DNA of 43,656 nt from an uncultured Roseburia sp. GTDB taxonomy: Bacteria; Bacillota; Clostridia; Lachnospirales; Lachnospiraceae. The position numbers and the translations under genes are program-made. Shown one piece after another: positions 1-7,795 of the stretch (its first letter is position 1; every line of letters begins with the position of its first letter). The stretch spans positions 1 to 43,656 of the forward strand of contig CAKREH010000029.1 in the NCBI GenBank assembly GCA_934317215.1, in the 5' to 3' direction. The notes beneath the pieces were generated by a model, which searched no databases, was not told the DNA's origin, and was given only the letters and a program-made list of their open reading frames with translations.

Positions 1-272
1 GATATTGCTTTTGTCATATGGAGTACATTGGGATTTATCATGCCGCCGCTTCCAGCCGGAAACAATATTTTTCCTCCAGGCGTATCATATTCAATACTGC
101 CGCTTTCCATATAAAAAAGTTCCACTGTCCTGTGCCAGTGCCACGGTACATAACACCCTATATACTTGTCAAGTTCTGCCCTCGAAACGATATAGGGAAA
201 ATCTTTTTCAAAACCGGGAAGCAGTTCTTCCTTGCTTCCAGTATAAAATTCAATGCTATGGATATTTTTCAT
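1..272 (-). CDS. AraC-family transcriptional regulator, N-terminal part (cut by window edge)
   Basis: Reading the minus strand from the ATG at 270-272 gives about 90 residues that run off the left edge of the window. They begin MKNIHSIEFYTGSKEEL and contain PWHWHRTVELFYMESG near residues 44-59, which is the cupin-type sugar- or effector-binding start of AraC/XylS regulators (the HWH...EL pattern). The DNA-binding helix-turn-helix domain would lie at the C-terminus and is outside the window. The start is supported by AGGTGA about 8 bases upstream. What it senses and which genes it controls cannot be told. The gene is separate from the next gene and read in the same direction. Confidence 0.75.
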   Translation of the reverse strand, partial: MKNIHSIEFYTGSKEELLPGFEKDFPYIVSRAELDKYIGCYVPWHWHRTVELFYMESGSIEYDTPGGKILFPAGSGGMINPNVLHMTKAI

Positions 273-592
273 GTCTGTTCACCTGCACATCTAGGAGTTT
301 GTATCTGCTTTATGGATTAAACATACTGGAATAACTCAATAATTGTTTTTTATTGACTGTTCTCTTCCCATGATTGTCTGCGTATTGCATTTAGACTGTT
401 TACTTTGCAGTCTCAATCTATTGGTCTGATTTTCTAATTTTCCATATACGAAAATTTTTCTCCGATTATGCCCAGAAATAAGTATTTTTTCTTTTAAAGA
501 GTCCCAATTTCATGCAAAAATTGAGCGTTGTATATCATGTGCCATGATTTCAGTTACCCTGACGCTGTATCTGCTGACATCGACAGACTTTT
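273..592. other. Intergenic stretch upstream of the AraC-type gene
   Basis: This AT-rich stretch of 320 bases holds no convincing gene. It should contain the promoter of the AraC-type gene, but I see no clear -35/-10 pair. An interrupted palindrome AGACTG (393-398) / CAGTCT (408-413) is a possible regulator half-site pair. A short plus-strand frame starting at 544 overlaps the real minus-strand gene beside it and has no ribosome site. Confidence 0.4.
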
Positions 593-928
593 TCACCCCT
601 GCTCCGGAACCGTCACCATCCACAGATACTGCTCACTTTTTCCCCATAGCAGCAATTCTTTCATCTGCTCATCATACTCCTCTGTCGGCTTATAATCTTT
701 TAACATCGAAAACAGGTACTTTTCCTGTTCGTCCTTCGGCTCTGTCTTTTCGATTTCCTGATGTACAAATTCCCCCAGTTCGATCGGTTTGATATCTTCT
801 GAAAACTCAACTCCCGATAACTTTACAATCAGTCCTGCCGCATAATAAAATTCGTAGTTGCCGGTCAGGACAGATTTCTGCATGTTGCATTTTATGATAA
901 CACTCTGACGTGCGATGGATGTGACCAT
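593..928 (-). CDS. Hypothetical protein, 111 residues
   Basis: I do not recognise this family. The chosen start is the ATG at 926-928, preceded by an AGGGGGAA ribosome site about 7 bases upstream. A longer frame continues upstream to about 1129 but runs through a palindrome-rich repeat and is probably not coding. The product begins MVTSIARQSVIIKCNMQ, has a mixed beta-like N-terminal half and an acidic, Lys/Glu-rich C-terminal half (residues about 55-100), with no signal peptide, membrane segment or obvious catalytic motif. It is likely a small soluble protein. It stands alone between the AraC-type gene and the repeat cassette, with no operon context to suggest a role. Confidence 0.6.
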   Translation of the reverse strand: MVTSIARQSVIIKCNMQKSVLTGNYEFYYAAGLIVKLSGVEFSEDIKPIELGEFVHQEIEKTEPKDEQEKYLFSMLKDYKPTEEYDEQMKELLLWGKSEQYLWMVTVPEQG

Positions 929-954
929 ACCGGATTCCCCCTGTTTCTTCGAAA

Positions 955-1097
955 TAAAATGCTTAGGACAAAGAGTCGCCTGCGACTCTTTCGCGCCCTG
1001 GCGGTGCTGTTTACAGCTAACTTCTACTCCGCGAGATGCGCATCCCGCCCGGAAGGCTTTTTCATTCATAGGACGTAATTTCCTATGAATGAAAAAA
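955..1097. repeat. Palindrome-rich intergenic repeat cassette (REP/MITE-like candidate)
   Basis: Three inverted repeats are packed into about 140 bases. The first is AAGAGTCG (971-978) with CGACTCTT (983-990). The second is the self-complementary GATGCGCATC around 1035-1044. The third is a perfect 16-bp stem, arms 1058-1073 and 1081-1096, with a 7-base loop. The stretch between them is GC-rich compared with its AT-rich surroundings. Translated on the minus strand it gives a peptide (AGCASRGVEVSCKQH, then QGAKESQATLCPKHF) that resembles, from memory, spurious peptides in many Lachnospiraceae annotations, which would fit a dispersed repeat. The 16-bp stem followed by A/T runs could also act as a terminator. 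Only one copy lies in this window, so the repeat status is inferred. Confidence 0.5.
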
Positions 1098-1214
1098 AAT
1101 GTGCTCCAAAATATAACGCCTTTTTCCAAACATCCTACATTCTAATCCAAAATCTCTCACACGTCAAACACACAGTAAACCTTTTCCGCACAAACTCTTC
1201 CTGAAATTCCAAAC

Positions 1215-1253
1215 CTTGCCATGGAAAACTCACGCCAGGCCTTCCACGGCAAG
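1215..1253 (-). terminator. Hairpin downstream of spoVAB
   Basis: Arms 1215-1226 (CTTGCCATGGAA) and 1242-1253 (TTCCACGGCAAG) pair over 12 positions with one G-U-type mismatch and a 15-base loop. It lies directly after the spoVAB stop codon on that gene's downstream side. There is no T-run after it, so it is either a weak terminator or an mRNA-end hairpin. Confidence 0.4.
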
Positions 1254-1256
1254 TCC

Positions 1257-1703
1257 CTACGACAACCCTTCCCCGATTTTCCACACAAAATAATAAAACG
1301 CCCCGCACGTCTTGCCGACCGCCATCGTCCACATGACCCACGGCAGTCCCACTTTCAGTTTTGCCCGGCGGAACAGGATTGGAAAGGTGTTTAATATCTC
1401 TGCGAGAGCCACCGCGATACAGCCGACAAACATTCCCGCTGAGAGTCCGTACAGGCCGAGAAAAATATGCCCAGGTACCGTTCCGAGCGGAATGTGCATC
1501 TGCAAAAATACGGAGACGATATTTCCAAGGATTCCGCCAAGGATGATTGCCTGCTCAAAGCAGAGCGTACACGCCGCACGGCTGCATTTTCCGATCATAC
1601 GGGGAACGACACCGATGACGATCACAAAAGCAAACGTTCCCGCAGCGACCGCGCCGCCAAACGCAATTCCCAAAAATCCGAGCAGAATATGATTAAGAAA
1701 CAT
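1257..1703 (-). CDS. spoVAB: Stage V sporulation protein AB
   Basis: The 148-residue product is a membrane protein beginning MFLNHILLGFLGIAFGG. It has about four or five hydrophobic helices (roughly residues 3-31, 48-68, 77-105 and 120-140) and the conserved GLSAGMFVGCIAVALAE segment of SpoVAB. The length agrees with the family (about 140 residues). SpoVAB is part of the SpoVA group, which moves dipicolinic acid into the spore; the exact task of AB is not settled. It is preceded and slightly overlapped by spoVAA (11 bases), so the two are translated together. The remaining spoVA genes (C, D, E) are not in this window, as often seen in Clostridia. Expression in the forespore is expected from the family, but no strong sporulation promoter is visible. 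Confidence 0.9.
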   Translation of the reverse strand: MFLNHILLGFLGIAFGGAVAAGTFAFVIVIGVVPRMIGKCSRAACTLCFEQAIILGGILGNIVSVFLQMHIPLGTVPGHIFLGLYGLSAGMFVGCIAVALAEILNTFPILFRRAKLKVGLPWVMWTMAVGKTCGAFYYFVWKIGEGLS

Positions 1704-2355
1704 CTATGCTGTGACCTCCTCTGCCTGCATTTTCAATAAATGTGGTATCCACATCCTTTTCGTATTTCCGCATCTCAATCTGGATCGGTGTCGGGTCCGG
1801 CGTGATCTTCTTCCTGCCGACATGATTAAAAAATAAAATGATGCCGAGTCCAAGCCCGATGCAGTAACACACCTCAAGCTCGTTCACACCGTCCGCCTTT
1901 ATCCCCATCACCTGTCCGTATAGTTTGTCAAACACGTCTGTCACGGAAATATCATTATTAAATGCCATGATCGTAAATGCCGACCCGAAAAAAATGATAA
2001 TGCAGAGCAATACAGTTTTGATCGCATTCACCACCTTTGGCTTTTCCGGATCCGGAATATATTCTATGATAAAATCACTCTCGCCCTCATTGGAAATCGT
2101 CAGCGACGGGTAATCTTCATGAATCTGCTCAATGATCTTTAACACGGAAAAAACCTGCATCTGGTTTTTCTCTTTTTTCTCATTTTTCTGATTTTTCTGA
2201 TTTGTAAAACTGTATATCTTTTTCTGTTTTAACTGACGCAGGATTGCCTCGTTCGTGCACTCCATCTTTGCAATATCGTTCAACACGACATGGCGGTCAA
2301 AAACGATCGTGTTCTGCTCAATTTTTAAATATAGTGTCTCGCTGTTTACGCCCAT
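1693..2355 (-). CDS. spoVAA: Stage V sporulation protein AA
   Basis: The 220-residue product has the SpoVAA layout: a soluble N-terminal part of about 125 residues (beginning MGVNSETLYLKIEQNTIVF) and two hydrophobic helices near residues 131-151 and 164-177. A Lys/Asn/Gln-rich stretch (residues about 50-66) is encoded by a short tandem repeat in the DNA (TTTTTCTGA units, about 2180-2205) and may vary between strains. The ATG at 2353-2355 overlaps the stop of the small gene upstream, and its 3-prime end overlaps spoVAB, so the three genes form one tightly coupled operon. SpoVAA belongs to the SpoVA complex for dipicolinic acid uptake into spores. Confidence 0.88.
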   Translation of the reverse strand: MGVNSETLYLKIEQNTIVFDRHVVLNDIAKMECTNEAILRQLKQKKIYSFTNQKNQKNEKKEKNQMQVFSVLKIIEQIHEDYPSLTISNEGESDFIIEYIPDPEKPKVVNAIKTVLLCIIIFFGSAFTIMAFNNDISVTDVFDKLYGQVMGIKADGVNELEVCYCIGLGLGIILFFNHVGRKKITPDPTPIQIEMRKYEKDVDTTFIENAGRGGHSIDVS

Positions 2356-2513
2356 ATCTTATCCACATCCTCATCCTCCGAATTGTCATATACCAACATG
2401 CCATCTGTAGGTATCTCATTTTCTTTCCGGTATTTTGTGTAGAAACAAACCCCGACCACCAGTGCCATAACTATCACTCCAAGTAAAACTGCTCTGTATT
2501 TTCTGCAATTCAT
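2346..2513 (-). CDS. 55-residue single-pass membrane peptide leading the spoVA operon
   Basis: This gene is too short for ordinary gene calling. It starts at the ATG at 2511-2513, with GGAGG about 6 bases upstream. It encodes a basic N-terminus (MNCRKYRA), one hydrophobic helix (about residues 9-25, rich in Val/Leu/Gly), and a hydrophilic tail ending in an acidic run (NSEDEDVDKIWA). Its stop codon TAA (2346-2348) overlaps the first codons of spoVAA, so translation is probably coupled. By topology it would sit in the membrane with a short charged tail. I know of no named family for it; a role as a helper of the SpoVA proteins is inferred only from position. Confidence 0.7.
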   Translation of the reverse strand: MNCRKYRAVLLGVIVMALVVGVCFYTKYRKENEIPTDGMLVYDNSEDEDVDKIWA

Positions 2514-2823
2514 AGTGAACCTCCATTAACTTTTGTCTTATTATGCGAATTATTATTTCTTTTTTTTGGGATATTATGTATAAACAAAACAGAAGCATTA
2601 GAATATGTAAAATTACTTTTACAGGAAAACATTGCATACGACACATTGCTTTTTATTGGAAAGTATATAATTTTTTACACATGACAGATTGCTTTTTAGC
2701 AAAAAACATGTTATTTTTTCATGAGTGTTCTTAAGAAAAACTCCTGTCTGACAGGAATTGGATTTTAATATAACAGTTGAACAATTATAATGATCGATTT
2801 CACAGATAGAAAGGAACTGCAAT
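2514..2823. promoter_or_regulatory. Divergent intergenic region between the spoVA operon and thrE
   Basis: This stretch of 310 bases is very AT-rich and holds no convincing gene. On the minus strand, CATAATA (2539-2545 on the plus strand as TATTATG) resembles the -10 of forespore sigma factors (CATNNTA), but no good -35 is visible. Toward thrE there is TATAAT at 2786-2791 without a clear -35. A near-perfect palindrome, TCCTGTC-T-GACAGGA (2742-2756), lies about 30 bases upstream of that -10 and looks like an operator. Confidence 0.4.
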
Positions 2824-3597
2824 ATGGCAGTCACAAAAGAAATTTTATCTTTAGCGGTAGAGACTGGAGATGCACTTCTTAGAAACGGTGCGGAGGTGTA
2901 CCGTGTAGAAGATACCGTAATGCATATCTTAGAGGCATATGAAATTGAAGAATATGATGTTTATGTACTCTCAAATGGAATTTTTGCGAGTGCAAATGAA
3001 AATAAAGATGACGCGTGCAGCATGATCCGTCATGTCCCGCTCGGTCAGACACATCTTGGGCGTATCGCAGCCTTAAACCAGCTCTCAAGGGAAATCTGCT
3101 CCCACGAATGTTCCCTAAAAGATGCGTGGACACGTCTGGATGAATGCAAAGCAATTCCCACCTGCAGCAAATGGACAGAAGTCTTTTTCTGCGGTCTTGG
3201 AAGCGGCGGTTTTTCATTTCTGTTTGGCGGAACTCCGTTAGAAAGCGTGATTGCATTTATCGCCGGCGCACTTTTAAATATGGTGTTAAAAAAGTTTTCA
3301 CAGCGGAAAACTTCAAAATTTATCACCAACATTTTCGGCAGCGCTCTCGTGACACTCGTCAGTCTGATCTCATTTTCCATCGGACTGCCGGTTTTGTATG
3401 ACAAGATCATCATCGGCGCGATCATGCCGTTAGTGCCGGGGATCGCATTAACTACCTCGATCCGCGATTTCTTTAACGGTGATTATCTCTCCGGCGCGAT
3501 CCACATGATCGATGCGGTTCTCACTGCTTTTTGTATCGCGGCGGGTGTCGGAACCGTCATGACGATCTACAATCTTGCAACAGGAGGTATTTTATAA
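2824..3597 (+). CDS. Threonine/serine exporter, ThrE N-terminal type subunit (DUF1212)
   Basis: The 257-residue product matches the first half of ThrE-type exporters. Residues 1-115 are a soluble domain with the typical ALLRNGAEVYRVEDTV segment, followed by about five membrane helices (roughly residues 117-255) and the motif PLVPGIALTTSIRDFFNGDYLSG. In Corynebacterium ThrE both halves are fused; in Firmicutes they are usually two genes, as here. The family exports threonine and serine across the cell membrane; the substrate of this copy is inferred. The start ATG has AAAGGAAC about 5 bases upstream. The second half follows after 5 bases. Confidence 0.85.
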   Translation: MAVTKEILSLAVETGDALLRNGAEVYRVEDTVMHILEAYEIEEYDVYVLSNGIFASANENKDDACSMIRHVPLGQTHLGRIAALNQLSREICSHECSLKDAWTRLDECKAIPTCSKWTEVFFCGLGSGGFSFLFGGTPLESVIAFIAGALLNMVLKKFSQRKTSKFITNIFGSALVTLVSLISFSIGLPVLYDKIIIGAIMPLVPGIALTTSIRDFFNGDYLSGAIHMIDAVLTAFCIAAGVGTVMTIYNLATGGIL

Positions 3598-3602
3598 TAA
3601 CT

Positions 3603-4058
3603 ATGTTTATCCAGTTTATTGTCAGTATGATCGCAACACTTTCTTTTGCGGTGCTGTTTTGTGCACCAAAATCAGAACTCGTTTTCTGTGGTCTTACCGG
3701 TGCGATCGGATGGATCGTCTATCTGATCTGCCTGCAGTTTGATACCGGAACAGTCATTGCAAACATGATTGCAACGCTCGCCCTCACAGTCTTCTCAAGA
3801 GTGTTTGCCGCCCTGCGGAAAAATCCGGTAACCGTATATCTGATCGCCGGTATTTTTCCTCTGGTACCGGGGGCTGGTATTTATTATACTTCCTATTATT
3901 TTATTATGAATGACATGAGTGAATTTTCACGTTACGGAATGGAAACGATCAAAGTTGCCGGTGCGATCGTCCTCGGCATCATCTTCGGTTTTTCCCTGCC
4001 GCAGGCATGGTTTAACACACTGTCGCACCGGACAAAACGGCAAAGCAGCCATGCCTGA
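3603..4058 (+). CDS. Threonine/serine exporter, ThrE C-terminal type subunit (DUF3815)
   Basis: The 151-residue product is almost entirely membrane: four or five helices from MFIQFIVSMIATLSFAVLF onward, with the conserved IAGIFPLVPGAGIYYT segment that mirrors the PLVPG motif of its partner. It is the second half of a split ThrE exporter and probably works only with the upstream subunit. The ATG at 3603 is preferred over an upstream frame that overlaps the partner gene; GGAGG lies 15 bases upstream, rather far, so translational coupling to the upstream stop is likely. It ends next to a convergent broken kinase gene. Confidence 0.83.
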   Translation: MFIQFIVSMIATLSFAVLFCAPKSELVFCGLTGAIGWIVYLICLQFDTGTVIANMIATLALTVFSRVFAALRKNPVTVYLIAGIFPLVPGAGIYYTSYYFIMNDMSEFSRYGMETIKVAGAIVLGIIFGFSLPQAWFNTLSHRTKRQSSHA

Positions 4059-4078
4059 TGCCCGCATCGCAAAAGAAC

Positions 4079-4718
4079 TTACAGAAAAACAGAACGGATC
4101 CCCTTCTGCTCTAATTGATTCTCAAATACATCGCAGATAGACCGGTCAAACTCCCTGATATCCGTTACCGTTTCGTCCATGATATATTTTCCGCTTTCAA
4201 TACGCGCCATTTCTAAAACATCATTGAGAAGGGATAGCAGATATTCACTGGAACTTTTGATCTTGCCAAGATAGTCCTCCCGCTTTTCCACGTCATCCCC
4301 ATATATTTCTAAAAGATCAGTATAACCAATGATGGCGTTCATCGGCTCTCTTTAACGCCTGCTCTAATTTTTGACGGCTTTCCCTTTCCTCTTCGACAAT
4401 GTCATCGATCGGACGGTAGCCAAGAATGATCTTGTAGCTGTCATCATCTGAATAAAGACGCACTGCCCGCGCTTCAAAGTATTCCATTCCTGCACGGTTC
4501 GACAGTGTTCTGTGCCGGTATACAAAGCTCTCATGATCATCCAGATATGCCATCAGGTCGCATAAGTATGCCGCAGTGTAGTCAATGCACAGAGCGTCAT
4601 AAAAATGTCTTTCCTGTTCAGATTTATCAAGTGCGTGCTGTAATTCGACAAGCGTTTCGCGTACATTGGCATCCTTGTCTTCAATGTGCCTGACCTTGTC
4701 AATGGTTATATTTAGCAT
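4079..4718 (-). pseudogene. Remnant of a sensor histidine kinase lacking the H-box
   Basis: Two minus-strand frames, 4317-4718 and 4079-4342, belong to one ancestral gene. The first gives a PAS-like sensor segment ending in a coiled coil (EERESRQKLEQALKRA). The second starts at MNAIIGYTDLLE, which in intact kinases directly follows the phospho-acceptor box (SHDIRTP). Here the piece between LKRA and MNAIIG is deleted, removing the catalytic histidine and shifting the frame at about 4340. The gene also stops at 4079 without the ATP-binding HATPase domain or any receiver domain. It cannot be a working kinase. The flanking PAS-like part also appears shorter than in relatives known to me. It lies tail-to-tail with the exporter genes. 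Confidence 0.8.
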
Positions 4719-4888
4719 TGCAGTTTTCTTCCCGGGTTTATATATCTTAAGCTGTATTTTACCTTCCCCCCGCAGGCAAAGTCAACCTGGTGTGCTGTCC
4801 GTTTTACGCTCTATATCCCTTTTCTTTTGAGCATACCGTAATGCATTGTATCTGGTGTGTAGTTTTGGATTTTTATCTTATTTGCAAG

Positions 4889-5635
4889 TCAAACAGTCAG
4901 GATTTTACCGTTAAACAAAATATGATATCTCATTGCCATATCCTGTACCCAGTTCACAAAAGGATCCCAGCCATCATTTAACACCTCTGCGCGAAAAACA
5001 ATCTTTTTCTTCTCAAGATTTATCACAATCCTCTGTTTCTTGTATTGATCCAGATAGAAAAATTCTATGCTTTTTATATCACTCCACGGTATGCTTTTTT
5101 TCCTCAAAAAATGGATTACCTCTAACAAATATCCTGTACAATACACTTTATAACAGCAGTAATGCGCCAGCACATAAACGCCATAGATGTTAAAAAATCC
5201 CATACAAAACAGTGGAAAAATTCCATCTCTGCCTTGAAAAAATTCTATCATCACCTGTGCATCTTTGTTTCTCTCATGCAAAAAAGATAATACAAACATC
5301 ATATCCAGCGCAGTAACTGCAATCGGGAGCATGTAGTATCTGCTGCTGCACCGCAATACCTGAAAATTACCTTCCCCGAAACATTCCTTTTGGTTTTTTC
5401 GCCGAAAAATATATTTTTCAATTCTTTCAAAACATTCAATCAGTATCAATCCGACTATGTTTATTCCGACCAGACTTCCCGTGCTGATCGCAAAATCTTT
5501 TATCAGCTTCAAATTCGACTCTGCGTCATCACTGAGCAGCATACAGGCAACAGCAAATAAAATATTTGAAATAATGAACAGAAGGAAAAAAAGTATAATC
5601 AAATCTGTTGTTGAGGTTTCGCTTTTGTCTTTCAT
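4889..5635 (-). CDS. Unknown membrane protein with a PH-like C-terminal domain
   Basis: The 248-residue product has four hydrophobic segments (roughly residues 11-33, 46-67, 100-119 and 140-160). A soluble C-terminal part of about 85 residues follows, with alternating strands (IPWSDIKSIEFFYLDQYK, then RIVINLEKKKIVFRAE). This layout resembles bacterial proteins with a membrane part followed by a PH-like fold, but I cannot name the family. The start ATG has a purine-rich GGAAGGGCA site about 10 bases upstream. It is a single gene with its own promoter. No function can be assigned. Confidence 0.75.
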   Translation of the reverse strand: MKDKSETSTTDLIILFFLLFIISNILFAVACMLLSDDAESNLKLIKDFAISTGSLVGINIVGLILIECFERIEKYIFRRKNQKECFGEGNFQVLRCSSRYYMLPIAVTALDMMFVLSFLHERNKDAQVMIEFFQGRDGIFPLFCMGFFNIYGVYVLAHYCCYKVYCTGYLLEVIHFLRKKSIPWSDIKSIEFFYLDQYKKQRIVINLEKKKIVFRAEVLNDGWDPFVNWVQDMAMRYHILFNGKILTV

Positions 5636-5686
5636 TTGTGAGTGCCCTTCCTGCCTTTACATACTAACTGTTTTCTTTCCAATTTC

Positions 5687-5760
5687 ATTGTATTGATTTT
5701 ATGACCGTTTTCAATTATATCGAAATCTTATCCACGCGGGAAAAAAACTCCTTTCGATAT
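5687..5760 (-). promoter_or_regulatory. Promoter and flanking inverted repeat for the unknown membrane protein
   Basis: On the minus strand, TTGAAA (5709-5714) and TACAAT (5687-5692) are separated by 16 bases, a good sigma-A promoter about 50 bases upstream of the gene. Just upstream lies a perfect 9-bp inverted repeat, ATATCGAAA (5717-5725) and TTTCGATAT (5752-5760), with 26 bases between arms. It could bind a regulator or be part of a transcript end of the ABC-F gene. Confidence 0.55.
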
Positions 5761-5856
5761 TTTTCAGGGGTTGTGTACAACACTGAGGCAACAGTTGACG
5801 GAAACAGCAGTTTAGCTATAAAATAGATAACAGATGGTGGATCTGCAAACATGAAA

Positions 5857-7749
5857 TTACTGCCCTGCGATCTTTGCCGCCAGTTCTTCTAAATACTCCC
5901 ACCTGTCCATCTTCTCTTCTAACATCTTCTCTGCGTTTTCTTTCTCCTCAACCAGCTCCCGCAATTTTACAGCATTGGTGGCATTCGCTGCCATCTCGTT
6001 ATCTAAATCTTCCAACTTCTGTTCGAGTGCTGCAATATCATCCTCGATCGTCTCGTATTCTTTCTGCTCTTTATAGCTGAATTTCAGTTTCTTTTTTTGC
6101 TTCCAGGCTGCAGTCGAATCATTTTTTTCGATTACACTTTCTCCGGATTTCTGTTTTTGTGAATTACCCGATATACCGGCATCAGCAGACCGCGCCGCAA
6201 TGTTTCCACCCGGTGTCCTGCCCTCTGCCGCAAGTCGGTTTACATAATCTGTATAGCCGCCTTCATATTGTTTCAGTTTTCCGTCTCCCTCAAAGGCAAA
6301 GATACGCTTCATTGTCCGGTCAAGGAAATAGCGGTCATGCGATACCGTGACAACAATGCCATCGTAACGATCCAGATAGTCCTCTAAAATTGTCAGCGTA
6401 GCTATATCAAGATTGTTTGTAGGCTCATCCAGCAGAATAAAGTTCGGGGATGTCGCCAGTACCCGAAGCAGATTTAATCTTTTCTTTTCCCCGCCGGACA
6501 GTTTTCCAATCGGACTGTACTGTTTTTCCGGCGGAAATAAGAAACGCTCCAATAAAACAGATGCAGATATGACTCCGTCCACAGTCTGAATATATTCTGC
6601 TGTATCCTTCACATAATCGATCACCCTCTGATCGGGGTCCATATATGACAGATCGATTTCATTTTCACCTTCATTTTTTTCTGAGGCTATTTCCTGCGCA
6701 TAATATCCCATCTTCACAGTCTGTCCAATGATCACCTGCCCGGAATCCTGCGGGATAATACCTGCAATAATTTTCATTAAAGTAGACTTACCACAACCGT
6801 TTGGTCCGATAAATCCAACTCTGTCTCCCTTCAAAAAGATATAAGAAAAATCATCGATCAGTTTTCTTTCTCCATACGCCTTGCAGATGTTTTCCAGCTC
6901 CACGGTCGTTTTTCCCATTCTTGTAGAAATAGAGCTTAATTCTACCTGCGAATCCTGTACCGGAGCCTGACGGTCTCTCAGTTCTTCATAGCGCTGGATA
7001 TGTGCTTTCTGTTTTGTGGAACGTGCCCTTGCTCCCCTGCGTATCCATTCCAGTTCCACACGCAGGATCGACTGACGTTTTCGTTCACTGGCTGCTTCCA
7101 TTTCCTGTCTTTGGGTTTTTAATTCCAGATACCCGGAATAATTCGCCTGATAACTATAAATTTTTCCTTTATCAATCTCCACGATCCGGTTGCACACACT
7201 GTCTAAAAAGTACCGGTCATGTGTTACCATGATAAGCGCACCTCTCCATTTTTTCAGATAATCCTCCAGCCAGTCTGCCATATCGTTATCTAAATGGTTC
7301 GTAGGCTCATCTAACAAAAGGATATCTGCCGGGGAAAGAAGTACCGATATCAACGCAAGACGCTTTCTTTGTCCACCGGATAACTGTCCTGCAGGCTGCA
7401 TGAAATCTTTAATGCCAAGCCGCATCATCATTGCCCTGGCATCACTTTCAACAGACCAGCGGTTTTCATCCGTTACATTTCCTTCCAGCACACATTCCAG
7501 ACTGCTTTTTTCCGGCTCAAATTCCGGGTGCTGCGGCAGATAACGCATGACCACATGGTTGGCAGTCGTGACGGTTCCCTCATCTGTCTCCTCTTCCCCC
7601 ATGATCATCCGCAGAAGCGTTGTCTTTCCGGTTCCATTGATACCAATAACACCTATTTTTTCTCCATCCTGCAATGAAAATGACGCACCATCAAATAATT
7701 TTCTTTCGGTGTAGACCTTTGTCAGATTCTCTATATTAATCAGATTCAT
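5857..7749 (-). CDS. ABC-F family ATPase (Uup/YfmR-like translation factor)
   Basis: The 630-residue product has two ATP-binding cassettes in one chain and no membrane part, the mark of the ABC-F family. The first cassette shows Walker A GINGTGKTT (residues 36-44), signature LSGGQRKR and Walker B ILLLDEPTNHLD. The second has GPNGCGKST, LSGGEKKR and ILLDEPTNNLD. Between them lies the charged linker that contacts the ribosomal P-tRNA in this family (around residues 200-270). The C-terminal 90 residues form a Lys/Glu-rich coiled coil as in Uup. Such proteins act on stalled ribosomes; some give antibiotic resistance, but the Uup-like tail favours a housekeeping role. It is read in the same direction as the DUF1846 gene, with 46 bases between. 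Confidence 0.9.
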   Translation of the reverse strand: MNLINIENLTKVYTERKLFDGASFSLQDGEKIGVIGINGTGKTTLLRMIMGEEETDEGTVTTANHVVMRYLPQHPEFEPEKSSLECVLEGNVTDENRWSVESDARAMMMRLGIKDFMQPAGQLSGGQRKRLALISVLLSPADILLLDEPTNHLDNDMADWLEDYLKKWRGALIMVTHDRYFLDSVCNRIVEIDKGKIYSYQANYSGYLELKTQRQEMEAASERKRQSILRVELEWIRRGARARSTKQKAHIQRYEELRDRQAPVQDSQVELSSISTRMGKTTVELENICKAYGERKLIDDFSYIFLKGDRVGFIGPNGCGKSTLMKIIAGIIPQDSGQVIIGQTVKMGYYAQEIASEKNEGENEIDLSYMDPDQRVIDYVKDTAEYIQTVDGVISASVLLERFLFPPEKQYSPIGKLSGGEKKRLNLLRVLATSPNFILLDEPTNNLDIATLTILEDYLDRYDGIVVTVSHDRYFLDRTMKRIFAFEGDGKLKQYEGGYTDYVNRLAAEGRTPGGNIAARSADAGISGNSQKQKSGESVIEKNDSTAAWKQKKKLKFSYKEQKEYETIEDDIAALEQKLEDLDNEMAANATNAVKLRELVEEKENAEKMLEEKMDRWEYLEELAAKIAGQ

Positions 7750-7795
7750 GTATTTCCTCTTTCACTTTATTCTATGGCTCATTCATCAAATAAAT

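Noticed and set aside
929..1129. N-terminal extension of the 111-residue hypothetical protein through the palindromic cassette
   Set aside because: The extension is Cys/Arg/Gln-rich, encoded by inverted repeats, and the inner ATG at 926-928 has a strong ribosome site.
5728..5736. DnaA-box-like TTATCCACG
   Set aside because: A single near-match without clustering, and no dnaA, dnaN or AT-rich unwinding region nearby; no sign of an origin.
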